DNA from: Glandiceps talaboti
Lineage: Eukaryota > Hemichordata > Enteropneusta > Spengelidae
NCBI RefSeq assembly: GCF_964340395.1
Contig: NC_135554.1
Span: forward strand, 18,638,092-18,670,591
DNA: 32,500 bases
Direction of reading: 5' to 3'
A program made the translations under genes and the position numbers. Below, in pieces: positions 1-12,200 of this stretch (position 1 is its first letter; each line of letters opens with the position of its first letter). The notes below the pieces were generated by a model. That model was not told the origin of the DNA. It searched no databases and was given only the letters and a program-made list of their open reading frames with translations.

Positions 1-1508
1 AACAATGACATCTGGGACTTAATTATGAACGTTCTACAGTATTGAAACATGAGTAACAGCTAGTGGAATGTTTTTATCAAAAAGATGACATTAGTTCAAT
101 ATACATTGTATGTCCATAAATCGTGGATATTGTAACTGTTTAAGAGTATTTTTTTAAAAACAGATAATGAATTCTATGCACTTGGATGTTCATCTTCAGG
201 GGCTGATCTGGACTTCAAGTTGTCATTGTAATGCAAAAAGTAAAGTACTAGAAACCTAGCAAGTAATCACATTATCGAAGTAAATCACCGCATAATACAT
301 TGGAATCCTTCGCTAAAATTTGAAACGGTAAGATTTTTGTTTTTAGGAATACGAATCCACGTTAATGTGTTTACTGGAAAAATAAATTCTGATCCCGATC
401 CCGTACATGTCAAACAATGTGTCAACATTATGACAGATAAAGGGTATAAAGGGATGTTACTGTTAGCATCGACAGAATTGTAATGGTCTGTTCACCAGAT
501 TAACTATATTGGGACGCTCTGTTTACATAAATTGGCTTCAATATGGATTTTAATCAAATGTTGAAAATAAACTCGTCATGTGATCGTCATTCCTAAAATA
601 ACTTTTGAAAAGGTAAATTCCGACCAAAACAACTACGGTGAAACTATTTTTTTCAACATTCTGGATATAACACTCTTAAAATAATATGCATTTGACAAAC
701 AATCTGCAGTAATTCATCATTTTGTATTCATTATTCTTACCTAGTTTTAAACTATTGTTTGTATTTCAATAGTACAATCAGTTATGGATATTGTGACCTG
801 TGTCAATTAACTTGATATTGTTCTAAATGTTGAATTTTTGAATTTGCCAGATCTGTTTGTGGCAACATCTGCACCCACTAGCCTATCATTACAGTAAAAC
901 CCACAATCATCCGAACTCCGATTATCCAAATTGTTCAGTCATCTGAACATTCCTCATCATTATCCCCCAAAAGTTTTCATGGTTTTATTCAAGATCTGAT
1001 GTACACCGTAATTTACGTGTATGTGTCAGCGGCTGTCTTTTTACGGCCCACCGTTCCTGTTATCTTTCTAACTATTTAATATATACATTGTAACAATTCA
1101 GTACCATGGTGTTGCTTAAAGGAGTGTGAATCAAGACACCTTAATTTACACGTACTTGTTATCGGCTGCCTTATGCGGCCCACCTTTCCTGTTTTCTTTG
1201 TAACTATCAATACCATGGGTCTTGCTTTGTTTTTAAAACAATTGTATAAAGGAGTGTGAACGGGTATACGTACGATATGAGATTTTTTAGAAAGGAGTCT
1301 GAAATGGGAATGTCTAGACTAAATGCTTACCGTTATTATTCACAAAATGTTGGTATCAATAGTCCAAGCAGTTATCTTGATAATGTTTTCAATCTTGTTT
1401 TGAATTCGCTGCCTTTGTTCTGGCAACATCTGCATCTAAGAGCTGATAATTAATTAATATTAAATCTAACGTGGAGCAATGTACATGGACAAACTGGTAT
1501 AACACGTC
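1..1508. other. Intergenic, no convincing gene
   Basis: AT-rich sequence with stops in every frame. A 65-codon open frame at 1256-1453 starts at a non-ATG codon and has no recognisable domain, so I do not call it a gene. Visible structure is a diverged direct duplication of about 120 bp (1006-1130 and 1139-1260), listed separately. A segment at 892-935 begins with cagtaaaaccc and has a repeated 'atccgaa/atccaaa' pattern, which loosely resembles a pogo/Tigger-type terminal inverted repeat. No transposase frame or clear partner end accompanies it. Confidence 0.5.
1006..1260. repeat. Diverged direct duplication, two ~120-bp copies
   Basis: Copy 1 (about 1006-1130) and copy 2 (about 1139-1260) share, in the same order, a taattta-acgt segment, a 'cggctg...cggcccacc-ttcctgtt' block, an 'aactat' block, 'taccatgg' and the terminal 'aaaggagtgtgaa'. 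Copy 2 carries a short T/A-rich insertion before its end. The order and spacing make this a real tandem duplication. I see no coding frame conserved between the copies. Confidence 0.7.
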
Positions 1509-1718
1509 AATCCGTGACAAATTTAGTCCACGCCAGTCGAAACGATGATATTCCATATGTCACCTACTTGGAGACCCCTATATGGCTTGTTGCTTATAGA
1601 GTTTAAAATACTCACACCCAAAAAGCAAGAAGCCATATAGGGGTCTCCAAGTAGGTGACATATTGAATATCATCGTTTCGACTGAAGTGGACTAAATTTG
1701 TCACGGATTCACGTCAAT
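1503..1718. mobile_element. Foldback (MITE-like) element with flanking direct repeats
   Basis: Two arms of about 85 bp (about 1509-1595 and 1623-1709) are inverted complements with only a few mismatches and a loop of roughly 28 bp. The outer ends read aatccgtgac and gtcacggatt. The hairpin is flanked by the direct repeat cacgtcaat (1503-1511 and 1710-1718), which partly overlaps the arm end, so a target-site duplication of 6 to 9 bp is plausible. There is no coding capacity. The simplest reading is a small non-autonomous foldback/MITE DNA element; 8-9 bp duplications are typical of hAT or Mutator-type elements, but the superfamily is not determined. A transcript across it would form a long hairpin. 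Confidence 0.8.
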
Positions 1719-3105
1719 TTTAAGCGAGGAATATCTCAAATGACCCACAGCGAATTTCACGATACCGTTCAACTTTTCTGGTTGATATAATCACGCCGAA
1801 ACCAATAAGAAACTGGACATTCTACGCAAGATTGAATGAGTTCTGTTTATTGCTACATTTTATCTGGGTGAAATGAATTACACATGTCACCATACAGACA
1901 TCAAATGAACACCTAAAAGGACATTTCATCGGGTAAGAAAAGCATTGGCGCCCGAATGCACCTCCATCGATTTATTTCTTAGACTAAATGTAGCAAAACA
2001 CGCAATATTGCTATTGAAGAGTGGCATATGCAGTTTCTTGTTGGTTTCTGCGTAATTGTATCAAACAGAAAAGCTGAATGGTATTGTGAAATTCACTGTA
2101 TATCAACACTGAATACAAACACACGCCAAAACAACGTCAATGGCAGTAAAAAATTAATTATATGGATATGCAGGGTTGCGTTTCACTGTAAATATTTGAT
2201 GCCCCTAGCTATAATTGAACAACTTACATGGTCCGAAAAACAGGAGTTTTTGCATCTGAATTACACATTATAGTACTAACTGTGACATATTTCATCATCA
2301 CTAACAGGTGTGAAATATGAGGAACAACACGTCGGCAAACCAAATACAGGATTTCATGAGGTCCTTGATGCAACTGACATCAGGATCTTAGGAAAACTGC
2401 TAATGCACAACCCCGTCGAGGGTAATTAGATATTTATATGGTTTTCGGTTATAAAGTTTTAAAAAATTGACCAAAGAAACTTTACACAAAAATAGAAGTA
2501 AATTCTCACTCCTTTCACCTTTTTGAATGTTAAAAAAAATGTTTAGGGTCGCAGCTCAAACTAGGATCGGTCGGGTTATCGGAAGCATACTTTTTTTATT
2601 TGGCCTTGGTCCACTTCGTCATTCACATCCTCTAATTCCAATATGTCGTTGTCCATTGAATCAGATATGGTTCTAGTCACTCATAACTGAAAATTACAGT
2701 ACTTTAACAGTGGTCAGTAACAAATTAATAATATTTTCCTTGTTTTGTAATGATTGTGGCTTCAGTTCAGTAGACTTTGATTATTTTGAAAGTTTGACAG
2801 TTCATTCGACTCCTTAATGAAGTTGAACCCCCAGCTTGATATTGAACATGCATAACAATGTACTTAATTACTGTATTTTGTGGCCAGATCTCCTACACGA
2901 CCTTTTGCAGAGAAAACAATACCCCGCCCCTCGTATTTATGAGAACCACACACAATCCAGATGTTTCATCATGCTACTTCTCAATCTCCCTGCCTGAAAC
3001 GAAACTTGCAATTGGAATAGTTCTTGATATGTGCATATTTGATTGCATAATTACCATATATGGAAATCGATGACTGTCTCCTAGCCACCCGACCTTCAGA
3101 AACGT
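1719..3105. other. Intergenic upstream region of the tectonin-sushi-FReD gene
   Basis: Mostly noncoding, AT-rich. One exon-like segment is listed separately at 2308-2429. Small open frames at 2028-2273 and 2858-3073 lack domains, compositional bias or splice partners and look like chance. No repeat structure stands out. Confidence 0.45.
2308..2429 (+). other. Possible isolated terminal exon
   Basis: A pyrimidine-containing acceptor (catcactaacag) precedes 39 sense codons beginning at 2310 and a TAG at 2427-2429. The translation is balanced and charged (it contains YEEQHVGKPNTGF and ATDIRILGKLL), unlike the hydrophobic or repetitive noise nearby. I recognise no domain, see no upstream partner exon and find no AATAAA soon after the stop. 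It could be a relic exon or chance. Confidence 0.2.
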
Positions 3106-3108
3106 TGA

Positions 3109-3117
3109 CTATATAAA
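3109..3117 (+). promoter_or_regulatory. TATA box of the tectonin-sushi-FReD gene
   Basis: ctatataaa lies 55-63 bp upstream of the chosen ATG at 3172. With usual TATA-to-start spacing, transcription should begin near 3138-3145. That puts the in-frame upstream ATG at 3139 at or before the cap site and favours the ATG at 3172, which has a good context (aaacATGG). Confidence 0.65.
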
Positions 3118-3171
3118 CAGAACAGTGGATAGGACAGAATGCAGTTGCAACACCGAAGTGTAACGGTAAAC

Positions 3172-3219
3172 ATGGGGCGTGTATTAATTGTGTTCTGTAT
3201 CGTGGCAGCCACCTTGAAG
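3172..3219 (+). CDS. Exon 1: signal peptide core
   Basis: Sixteen codons, MGRVLIVFCIVAATLK, followed by the donor gtaggt. A single Arg precedes a hydrophobic run (residues 4-15), a standard signal-peptide n- and h-region. The start at 3172 is preferred to the in-frame ATG at 3139 because of the TATA position and Kozak context. Using 3139 would add eleven polar residues. Confidence 0.85.
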
Positions 3220-6200
3220 GTAGGTTTAACTTACATTAGTACTAAAATACACAAATGCAACTCTTTCCTATATCTTGTTCTATACCATATACTGAGAAGT
3301 TTCGTTTTACATAAATATGACATTCAATTAATATCAAATAGAAAAAGGAAAAAAGTGGCCAATGTGAAATTTACAAAAAGCAGCAACAAAAACCCCACTT
3401 TCATTATCAGAAAAAGTCGGATATGAATGATAAAATACACCATTTTTATAGATTCTAAACAATGAATTTTATGTTCAATTGAATTTCCGTTTCGAATTGC
3501 TGTACAACCAACATCAACTGTTGTAATCGGTTTTGAATTGGGTGCATATGATATGTTTTTAGGACTGCTCGGATGTTGCACTGAGGCGATACGCAGATCT
3601 ATGATCATGCAGGATGATATGAACGGCAATATTTACATGGTTATTTCGAATCGTATTTAAAATTTTGTTTACATATTTTCATAATTCTCTTACATTTAAT
3701 ACTTACAGGTCACCCATGGCGCTGGTGGTACGTATTGTAATATTTTCAATCTCCTGTCTTATACTTTCTTATGCACTTGGTCTTTACACTTTATCAATAT
3801 ATTTCTATCGACTAAGTTTATATGATTATATGATGCTATTCATCTCGACTCCACTTTATAAATGTAGCACGTATATTTGCTTGTGTAGTATAGGTTACAG
3901 AACAGTTTTGTCACTTCATTTTAAATGTATCCTTTCCTAAAATTAAATCCTTTGACACATATATACGGTATATTTTGTCCATATTGAATGTGTTATATGC
4001 ATGTCCGTCTTTGTTTCGTTCATTTTTTTTGTCTAGGTGAGAGGAATGTGAGTACCTAACCTTTACTCTTCAAATGCTCCATGGATAAGCATAGACATAA
4101 AAAATAAAGTCGAAATAGCTTGTAACTGAATTCGATGTACCCTTCATTATATTCTCAGAACCAGCTCTAATCGCTGTAACCAATAACGATCAAATGATGG
4201 GCCGAGAAGAGGCTGATGGAGACTTCGGTTCACCACAATCAGGTAGTTGTTGTATCACCAGTGTTGCATTTATGCCTGATGGTTCACTCGTTGGTGTTGG
4301 AGATGATCAACAATTGTACACAAAGCCTGGATACAAAGTAGGCAAATGGAATGGTCCTGTGAAAGATAGTGGTAAGGTAATCGACGTTGCTGTGATGGAT
4401 GATGGCACACTTCTTGGTGTCCAACCACCGAAGATGAAGTTGGTATCTCGTGATGGCTTGAATGGAAAGTGGAAGCTTGTTCCACAAGGTATGGGTGTGG
4501 TTCGTGTAGATGTAATGCCAGATGGTCGCATCGTTGGCGTCGCCAAATCAGGAGCTATAAAGATTCGAGATGGCCTGAAGGGAAAATGGTCAATAGTTAA
4601 AGCCAAGGGTGTGAAAGTAGATGATATTGCTGTTCAACCCAATGGTAAATTGATTGGCATTAGGAAAGATACGTGCACTCTTCACTTGAGAGATATGAAT
4701 GGGGATGAACCAGGACCCTGGACAGGTGCATTTGCTAATCCACAATGCGTTCAATCTATCGTATCCCCTGGAAATATAAGTAAGTGCTGTAAAGTATGTT
4801 TTCTTTTCCATGTAACTCTAACTGTGACTTTCCATCCATGTATTTAGCACTTTACTTGAACATCAATACACAGTATGAATTAACGTCATGTCATGCTGCA
4901 TTTGTTAATTGCAAGAATTCATAAGCTATTCATCATAACAGTGTTTACTATTCATACACAACACGTTTCGAAGAAATCACTTGTCCTTCAGTGTCGAACT
5001 GGAGCTGACAGAATGATCCAAATTTGCAGGGGGTGTTGAATAAACTGGAGGTTCCATTGTATATAAAGGTGTGGGAGTAATTGACAGTTATGTACATACA
5101 ACTGTCTACCTTCTGTGATGATGTCACCATGTAGATTGGCGGAATGTCATACTTTGCTACATGTGTCATTAAGTGACGGATTTTTTACTTTGATGTACAT
5201 TGCCTTCAACAATATTATTGTTCTTCCCCTGTTGATGTTCATTTTGACGGATTTTGAAATTAGTTCTGAAGGTTGATGGCCTCTTTCAGTAATGTGTTGG
5301 CGAATAGCTGATTGAGTCCTCTCCTTGTGTTCCTCAAAATACTCTTTCAGGGGCCTACTGGATTCCCCTATAAAGAATGCACTACGTCCTGGTGTAGAGC
5401 AAGATATTTGGTAGATTAGATCTTTCTTGATTTCATTCCTGTCCTTATCTTTGGGTTTGAGGAGAATTTCTCTTAATGTGTCGCTATTTTTTAGGTATGT
5501 CTGAATGCTTTTGCTGTGAAATGTATCTCTGATTTATTCACTGGTGTCTTTGATGTAAGGTAACACAATGAAACCATTGCCGTGAACCTGATGTTGATTG
5601 ATATTTCAGTTTTTTTCTATTATGTGTTGCATCTCTTTCTTTTTGTCACTTTGGTTTATGCAAACTGTGCGCTCGGTTTTATAGGGATCTTGCAACTTTC
5701 ATTTTTGTAGATAAGCGTGTGTTGTTTTATATACACTGTGATCTTGACTTTAAAATTGCCGCTGTCTACTGGAGTGGCTTTGGTGTCTAAGAAGAGGATA
5801 CTGCCATCGTCCCCTGGCTGTTCGATGGTGAATTTTATGCTGCAATCTGAGCCAATGCTGTTGTCATGGAATTCATTTACCTTGCCATCCTTTATAGCTG
5901 TGTTTGTGTCATCCACATATCAATACCACCATAGGGGGTCAAGTCAGTATTGATGCTGGCGATTTCCTGGCTCTATTTAGAACATCACTATGTAGACATG
6001 GTAGAACTTGGCTGCTGTGGGTGATAATTGTGATCCCATAGCAGCACCATGTCGCTAACAATGGAAAATACTATAGATGAAGAATGTGTTGTCAGACGGA
6101 ATTCTAGGAGTGTGTAGATACTTCCTGTTGACATAGTGGTTCTATCTATTAACACATTTTATAACAATTTGAAAATACATAAATATATATCTTTATTGCA

Positions 6201-9200
6201 TCAGATTACTTTATTTCTCAAATAGACTTATAAAGACAGAATTATTGGCAAAAAAACATGGCTCTTTGCATGGCTAGGTATAGGGAAGACAACTAGGTGA
6301 CGTAGAGGGTGCTATTCAATTGCCACTCTATCAACATTAATGCGCATGCAAACGTTATGCATATCACTTAATTTCAAAATTCTACCCCTCTTCTTGCTTC
6401 ATCCTACCCGAGTGGTATCTTATTGTAGTCATATATTGCTGGATACCTTTCAATGCGTTGTCTGTCAACATTGCATTAACTTCGAAGGAGAAAATAGTGT
6501 CATCTGGTAGAAGACTTTGTGTGCATCATTTCCTTGACGACCTCTTTAGTGTCTTTGATGTGATATGATTTTCCAACCAGTGGTGTAGATCTTTCAGCTC
6601 GTCTTAGTTCCCAGTAAAGGGGGGGGGGGGGGATCAGGCAGTTCATATTTGTCTTTAATGTTTTTCAGAAACGTGTCTGTTTCTCACTGTAAAGTGGAAG
6701 AAGAGAACTTGTGTTTGAATCTTAATGCTTCCATGATGAACATACATAGTGTTAGACTAAGTGTTTAAAACGTAATACCATCGGTATTGTAATATAATAA
6801 GCCAACAATATGACCCCCAGATTGATCGATTTTATATTGATGTATAGACATGTCTCTTTTAATTTGTCTGTTGGTGTCTTTTTCATAAGTCTTTTTTTGG
6901 CAAAAAGAAATATTGTTTTATAATTTATTAATGGGATATAGTCACCAATTTATTAAATGAAAATGTATGTGATTACCTGCTAACTGTTATGCTTCCGTTC
7001 CTTCTTTATGTTTTAGTTGAACCGGTAGAACCAAGTATTTTGACTACACCAGGGGCTGTACTACCTACAACCGAGGCTCCCGGTAAGGCTTCTGTATGGT
7101 AGATGGATACATTTTCGTAAAACAAACTTTTTTTCAGAATGAAAATAATTTTACCCTGGACAATTTTATAAGAATAAGTAATTAGAACGAAATGTGTGCA
7201 TTTGAATGACGATGGAAAAAACTGTACAAAATGCCACAGACACATGTCCTGGTGACTGATTGGTCACACCTTTTCAATAAAGATGAATTATGCTTGGATT
7301 TTAATGGAATGTTGTGCTATGAAAAAGGTTGTGGGGGGTGGGGGATGGGGTGGGGGATGTACATAAATATATGCCCGAGTAAGTCATGATTATCAGATAT
7401 GTTTCGAACTCCTTTATTAACCAACACAGCTTAACTATTTATCTTGTTTTATATATCACCATTCTCACTTCCCTGTGTGTAAGTCTGAGACATGTATGAT
7501 ATTTTTAACCATATAATTGCAGTCGTTAACTGTGATGCTCTTGACAAGCCCGCGAATGGCAAAGTTACTTGTTCAACTGATGGGCAACCTACTGCTGGAA
7601 CCGTTTGCAGTTTCGAATGTAATGATGGAGCTAGTCCATCTGGTGCAGATACCAAAACTTGTAGAAACAATGGAAAATGGAGTCTCGGCAAAAAGTTTGA
7701 GTGTAGTGGTAAGTCCACTTCGATATTATTGTGAACCAGTCCTAATTGTTCAGGGTGATATATTTTGTATCGGAATTTGCAATGTGTTGTTTGACACCTT
7801 TTCAGATTAAAAGTTGGAATATTACCAATTTCAATTAGAATTTATATCCAGCAATTTATGTCATTAAAATATGCACATTTTGCGTATGTGCAAATTTCAG
7901 TTATCGCTTGTGAAGCGCTAGACAACCCCTCCAACGGAAAGGTTACGTGTTCATCTGATGGGCAACCTACTGCTGGAACCGTTTGCAGTTTCAAATGTAA
8001 TGGTGGATTTAGTCCATCTGGTACAGATACCAAAACTTGTAGAGACAATGGAAAATGGAGTCGGGGCAAAACGTTTGAGTGTAGTGGTAAGTCCACTTCG
8101 ATATTATTGTGAACCAGTCCTAATTGTTCAGGGTGATATATTTTGTATCGGAATTTGCAATGTGTTGTTTGACACCTTTTCAGATTAAAAGTTGGAATAT
8201 TACCAATTACAATTAGAATTGATATCCAGCAATTTATGTCATTAAAATATGCATATTTTGCATAAATTATGTACACATTTCAGTTATCCCTTGTGAAGCG
8301 CTAGACAACCCCTCCAACGGAAAGGTTACGTGTTCATCTGATGGACAACCTACTGCTGGAACCGTTTGCAGTTTCACATGTAATGGTGGATTTAGTCCAT
8401 CTGGTACAGATACCAAAACCTGCGGAGACAACGGAGAATGGAGTGGCGACAACAGTTTTGAGTGTAGTGGTAAGTCCACATCGATATTATTGTGAACCAG
8501 TCATAATTGTTCAGGGTGATATATTTTGTATGGGAATTTGCAATGTGTTGTTTGACATCTTTTCACATTAAAAGTTGGAATATTACCATTTCAATTAGAA
8601 GTTATATCCAGCAATTTATGTCATTAAAATATGCATATTTTGCATAAATTATGTACACATTTCAGTTACCCCTTGTGAAGCGCTAGACAACCCCTCCAAC
8701 GGAAAGGTTACGTGTTCATCTGATGGGCAACCTACTGCTGGAACCGTTTGCAGTTTCACATGTAATGTTGGATTTAATCCATCTGGTACAAATATCAAAA
8801 CCTGCGGAGACAACGGAAAATGGAATGGTGACAACAGTTTTAAGTGTAGTGGTAAGTCTACGTCAATATTACTGTGAAACAGTCATAATTGTTCAGGAGA
8901 TATATTTTGTAACGGAATTTGCAATGTGTTGTTTGACATCTTTTCACATTAAAAGTTGGAAAATTACCATTTCAATTAGAAGTTATATCCAGCAATTTAT
9001 GTCATTAAAATATGCATATTTTGCATAAATTATGTACACATTTCAGTCATCACTTGTGAAACGCTAGACAACCCCTCCAACGGAAAAGTTACGTGTTCAT
9101 CTGATGGTGAACCTACTGCAGGAACCGTTTGCAGTTTAAAATGTATTGCTGGGTTTAATCCATCGGGTACAAATACCAAAATCTGCGGTGACAACGGAAA

Positions 9201-12200
9201 ATGGACTGGCGACAAAAGTTTTAAGTGTAGTGGTCTGTGTATATTTTATTGTTTTATGCAGTTGTTCAGAATCGTAGTTTATAACCGAATTTGTCAGATG
9301 TTTGACAACGTTTAATAATAACATAGGTGAATTAGTATATTGATAATAAAGTAGCACATTATCAAAAATATCACCATTTGCATATTATGGTACTTGTGAT
9401 GGTGTTGTTCTTACACCAGGGACGCGTGTGAGACTTTACACATTATAATATGTTTATAATGATGCGTTTCTTTTGTACATTGATATTTTTGTACATGTTG
9501 TTTTTCATTTGACGTTTTTGCATTGCAGAGCCAGTCGAATGTCCAGCCTTGGCAAAACCATCACTTGGTACCAAGACATGTGTCAACAATGGTGGTGAGA
9601 TTGCTAGTGACTTAACCGCAGATACAGTATGTGTCTTTACATGTGATTGTCCACATAAACCCTCTGGTTCAGCCATAAGAACATGCAAAGCAGATGGAGC
9701 TTGGTCAGGTTCAGATTTTAGTTGCACAGGTACTAAATATTTTATATCTACCAGTTTTAAGTAATTAACAAGTAGATGTTAAGGAAGAAATTTAATTATG
9801 AAACAGTGTTGAGTGTGATTACATTGAAACAATCGTATGATAATCCCATTGAACAAATCAGTTTACGTTGGTGCATAAAATCATTGAAAAATGTTAACGT
9901 ACCTTCACTTAGCAAGGCTGCTAATTGATAGCGAGTTAATATACTTACTTTTTAATTACACTTAAAACCAGATTTGGCATTTGCTTAACCCTTTTATTTA
10001 TGCATAATCTATCAATATATCAATTTTCACTTTCTTTGTTACATTTTATCAAATGTGCCCATGGTTTCGATTTTACAGAGGTATCATGTTCAGCACTCAC
10101 AGCACCTGAACATGGCAGTGTGAGTTGTACAGGTGAACCCCAACCAGGAACTGTATGTAGTATGAGCTGTGATGATGGATTTAAACCATCAGGTGTGGCA
10201 TCCAGGTCTTGTCAATCAGATGGAAAGTGGTCTGGTGATGGAAGCTTTACTTGCGAAAGTAAGTCACTAGAGTGAATGAAAATTTGGCATTTGCTTAACC
10301 TTTTTATTTATGCATAATCTATCAATATATGAATTTTTACTTTCTGTTACATTTTATCAAATGTGCCCATGGTTTCGATTTTACAGAGGTATCGTGTTCA
10401 GCACTCACAACACCTGAACATGGCAGTATGAGTTGTACAGGTGAACCCCAGCCAGGAACTGTATGTAGTATGAGCTGTGATGGTGGATTTAAACAATCAG
10501 GTGTGGCATCCAGGACTTGCCAATCAGATGGAACGTGGTCTGGTGATGGAAGCTTTACTTGCGAAGGTTAGTCTCTAGAGTGAATGAAATATATTTAGAT
10601 GTCAAGGGAAGACATATCCCCTCAAATAATACTTTAATTCTGTTTGACTAATGGGTGAACTGAATTTCGTGTGTTGGGCATGGAGTAAACTTTGACTCTG
10701 AAGGTCCCACAGAGAGAGAGACACACACACACACACACACACAGACACACAAATAGACAGACAGACACACACATACATACATACATACATACATACATAC
10801 ATACATACATACATACATACATACATACATACATACATACATACATACATACTTACATACATACATACATACATACATACACGAACAGATGCACAGGTTT
10901 ACGTACATACTGACGGACATGTTCTATTCTAATAGCCCCCCCCCCGCCCCATTTTCAGGGAGGTAGAGATGAGTGTCTAAAAACGTAACCCTAACAAGTA
11001 AGTGGATAGGTTAGTACAACAAATCTGAACTGAATAGTGTCGTTCATTTCAATCAGGAGAACAGACTACGGTTGAATTGGAACCAAATCTATCTGTGTAT
11101 TTCGTTCAAAACTTATACGAGAATACCATAACCATTCTTTTTCCTTTATAACTAAAATAACGACGCAGGTTTGTGTTAGAAAAACCCCATATAAAGTTTC
11201 GAACGATCCGGAAAGAGGTATAATAGCAAAACACACATTTAGAAAGATCGGTTTCCATCAAACTATTTATGAAGAGGTTGCTGGCATGTGGGTCTAGCAC
11301 CACCCTTTGACACTACTCCCTTTCACTATTTTGGATATAGTTTTTAAGTTGAAACTTCTATTTTACAATTTTAAGGTTCAAAGCCCATAGTGAAAACAAT
11401 TACTTCCTTTTGCAATTTTACACAAAATAACATTATTATCAAAATATTTTCGAAATTTACAACCCCCTCCCCTTGCCAAGTAATTACTCACTGACTTTGG
11501 TGCTAGACTAAATCATTTCAACCGATAATGATGTTCAATTTTATTCTCCTTACATCACAGAGGATTCCGGTAAAAGTTGCGCAGACTTGAAGGCTAGTGG
11601 ACACACAACCAGTGGTGTGTACTGGGTTAAACCGGAAGGTGCCAGCCAAGCAGTCGAAGTGTATTGTGACATGACAACAGGTGGACTAGTCATCCATAAA
11701 CGTTTTGATGGCAGTGTTGATTTCTCCCGAAATTGGAATGATTACAAAAATGGATTCGGAAGCATGGCTGGTGAATTCTGGCTCGGTCTCGACAAGATCC
11801 ACGAGTTGACCGCAAACAAGAAATACACTGTCCGTTTGGATATGAAAGATTGGGGTAATGCAGTATATTGGGTGGAAAATAGTGGGTTCTCTGTTGGGAA
11901 TGAGGCATCCAAATACGTCTTATCTGTTGGTGGAAAAACTGCAGGCAACGTCAAGGATTCAATGAGTTACCATAATGGTGCACCCTGGACTACCATGGAC
12001 AGAGACAACGACAACAATGCCTCCTTCGACTGCGCCCACTATTTGAAGGCTGCCTGGTGGTACAGACACAACTGGTACCTCTGTTTCCTCGTCAATCCCA
12101 ATTCTCCACGTAGCAATTGCCCAGGGGAAGTCGGAATGGAGTACTACACAGCTGCCTACGCAGCTGCGTGCTTGAAAGAGTTCCAGATTTCCTTAAAATA

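Larger units (their letters stand above)
7523..9232 (+). repeat. Tandem exon-intron array, five sushi units with ~381-bp period
   Basis: Exon starts at 7523, 7901, 8284, 8666 and 9047 are spaced 378, 383, 382 and 381 bp. Both exons and introns repeat: each of the first four introns carries the same order of blocks (gtaagtcca/tcta, tcgatatta-ttgtgaa, ttgttcagg, gatatattttgta, gcaatgtgttgtttgaca, ttcaca/gattaaaagttgga, atatccagcaatttatgtcattaaaatatgca in part). Intron similarity this high indicates recent unequal duplication or gene conversion, and suggests variable copy number between individuals. Confidence 0.9.
9971..10566 (+). repeat. Tandem pair of ~308-bp units carrying sushi 7 and 8
   Basis: The 5' flank, acceptor and exon repeat at 308 bp: 'tttggcatttgcttaacc', 'tttatttatgcataatctat', 'caaatgtgcccatggtttcg' and the exon itself occur at about 9971-10258 and 10281-10566. 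Nearly all of the intervening intron is duplicated flank, so the copies are recent. This duplication is separate from the sushi 1-5 array. Confidence 0.9.

Noticed and set aside
892-2585. Possible pogo/Tigger-type element from cagtaaaaccc (892) to a 'gggttatcggaag' segment near 2570
   Set aside because: Only loose terminal similarity, no transposase frame and no target-site duplication.
3139-3171. Upstream in-frame ATG for the first gene
   Set aside because: It lies only about 30 bp after the TATA box, at or before the expected cap site, and would put eleven polar residues before the signal peptide.
4037-4047. An 11-nt segment between tttttgtctag and gtgagta that looks like another micro-exon
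   Set aside because: Including it leaves exon 3 out of frame; exon 2 joined directly to exon 3 gives one clean frame.
7523-9232. Regularly spaced repeats that could be taken for a CRISPR-like array
   Set aside because: Units are whole sushi exons plus introns of a eukaryotic gene, with splice sites and coding frames.
10602-10920. Several overlapping open frames rich in Tyr-Val-Cys-Met or His-Thr repeats
   Set aside because: Translations of the CA/ACAT microsatellite; length divisible into repeat codons creates frames on both strands. The same applies to 13426-13896, 16292-16477, 21737-21928, 22794-23106 and 23974-24366.
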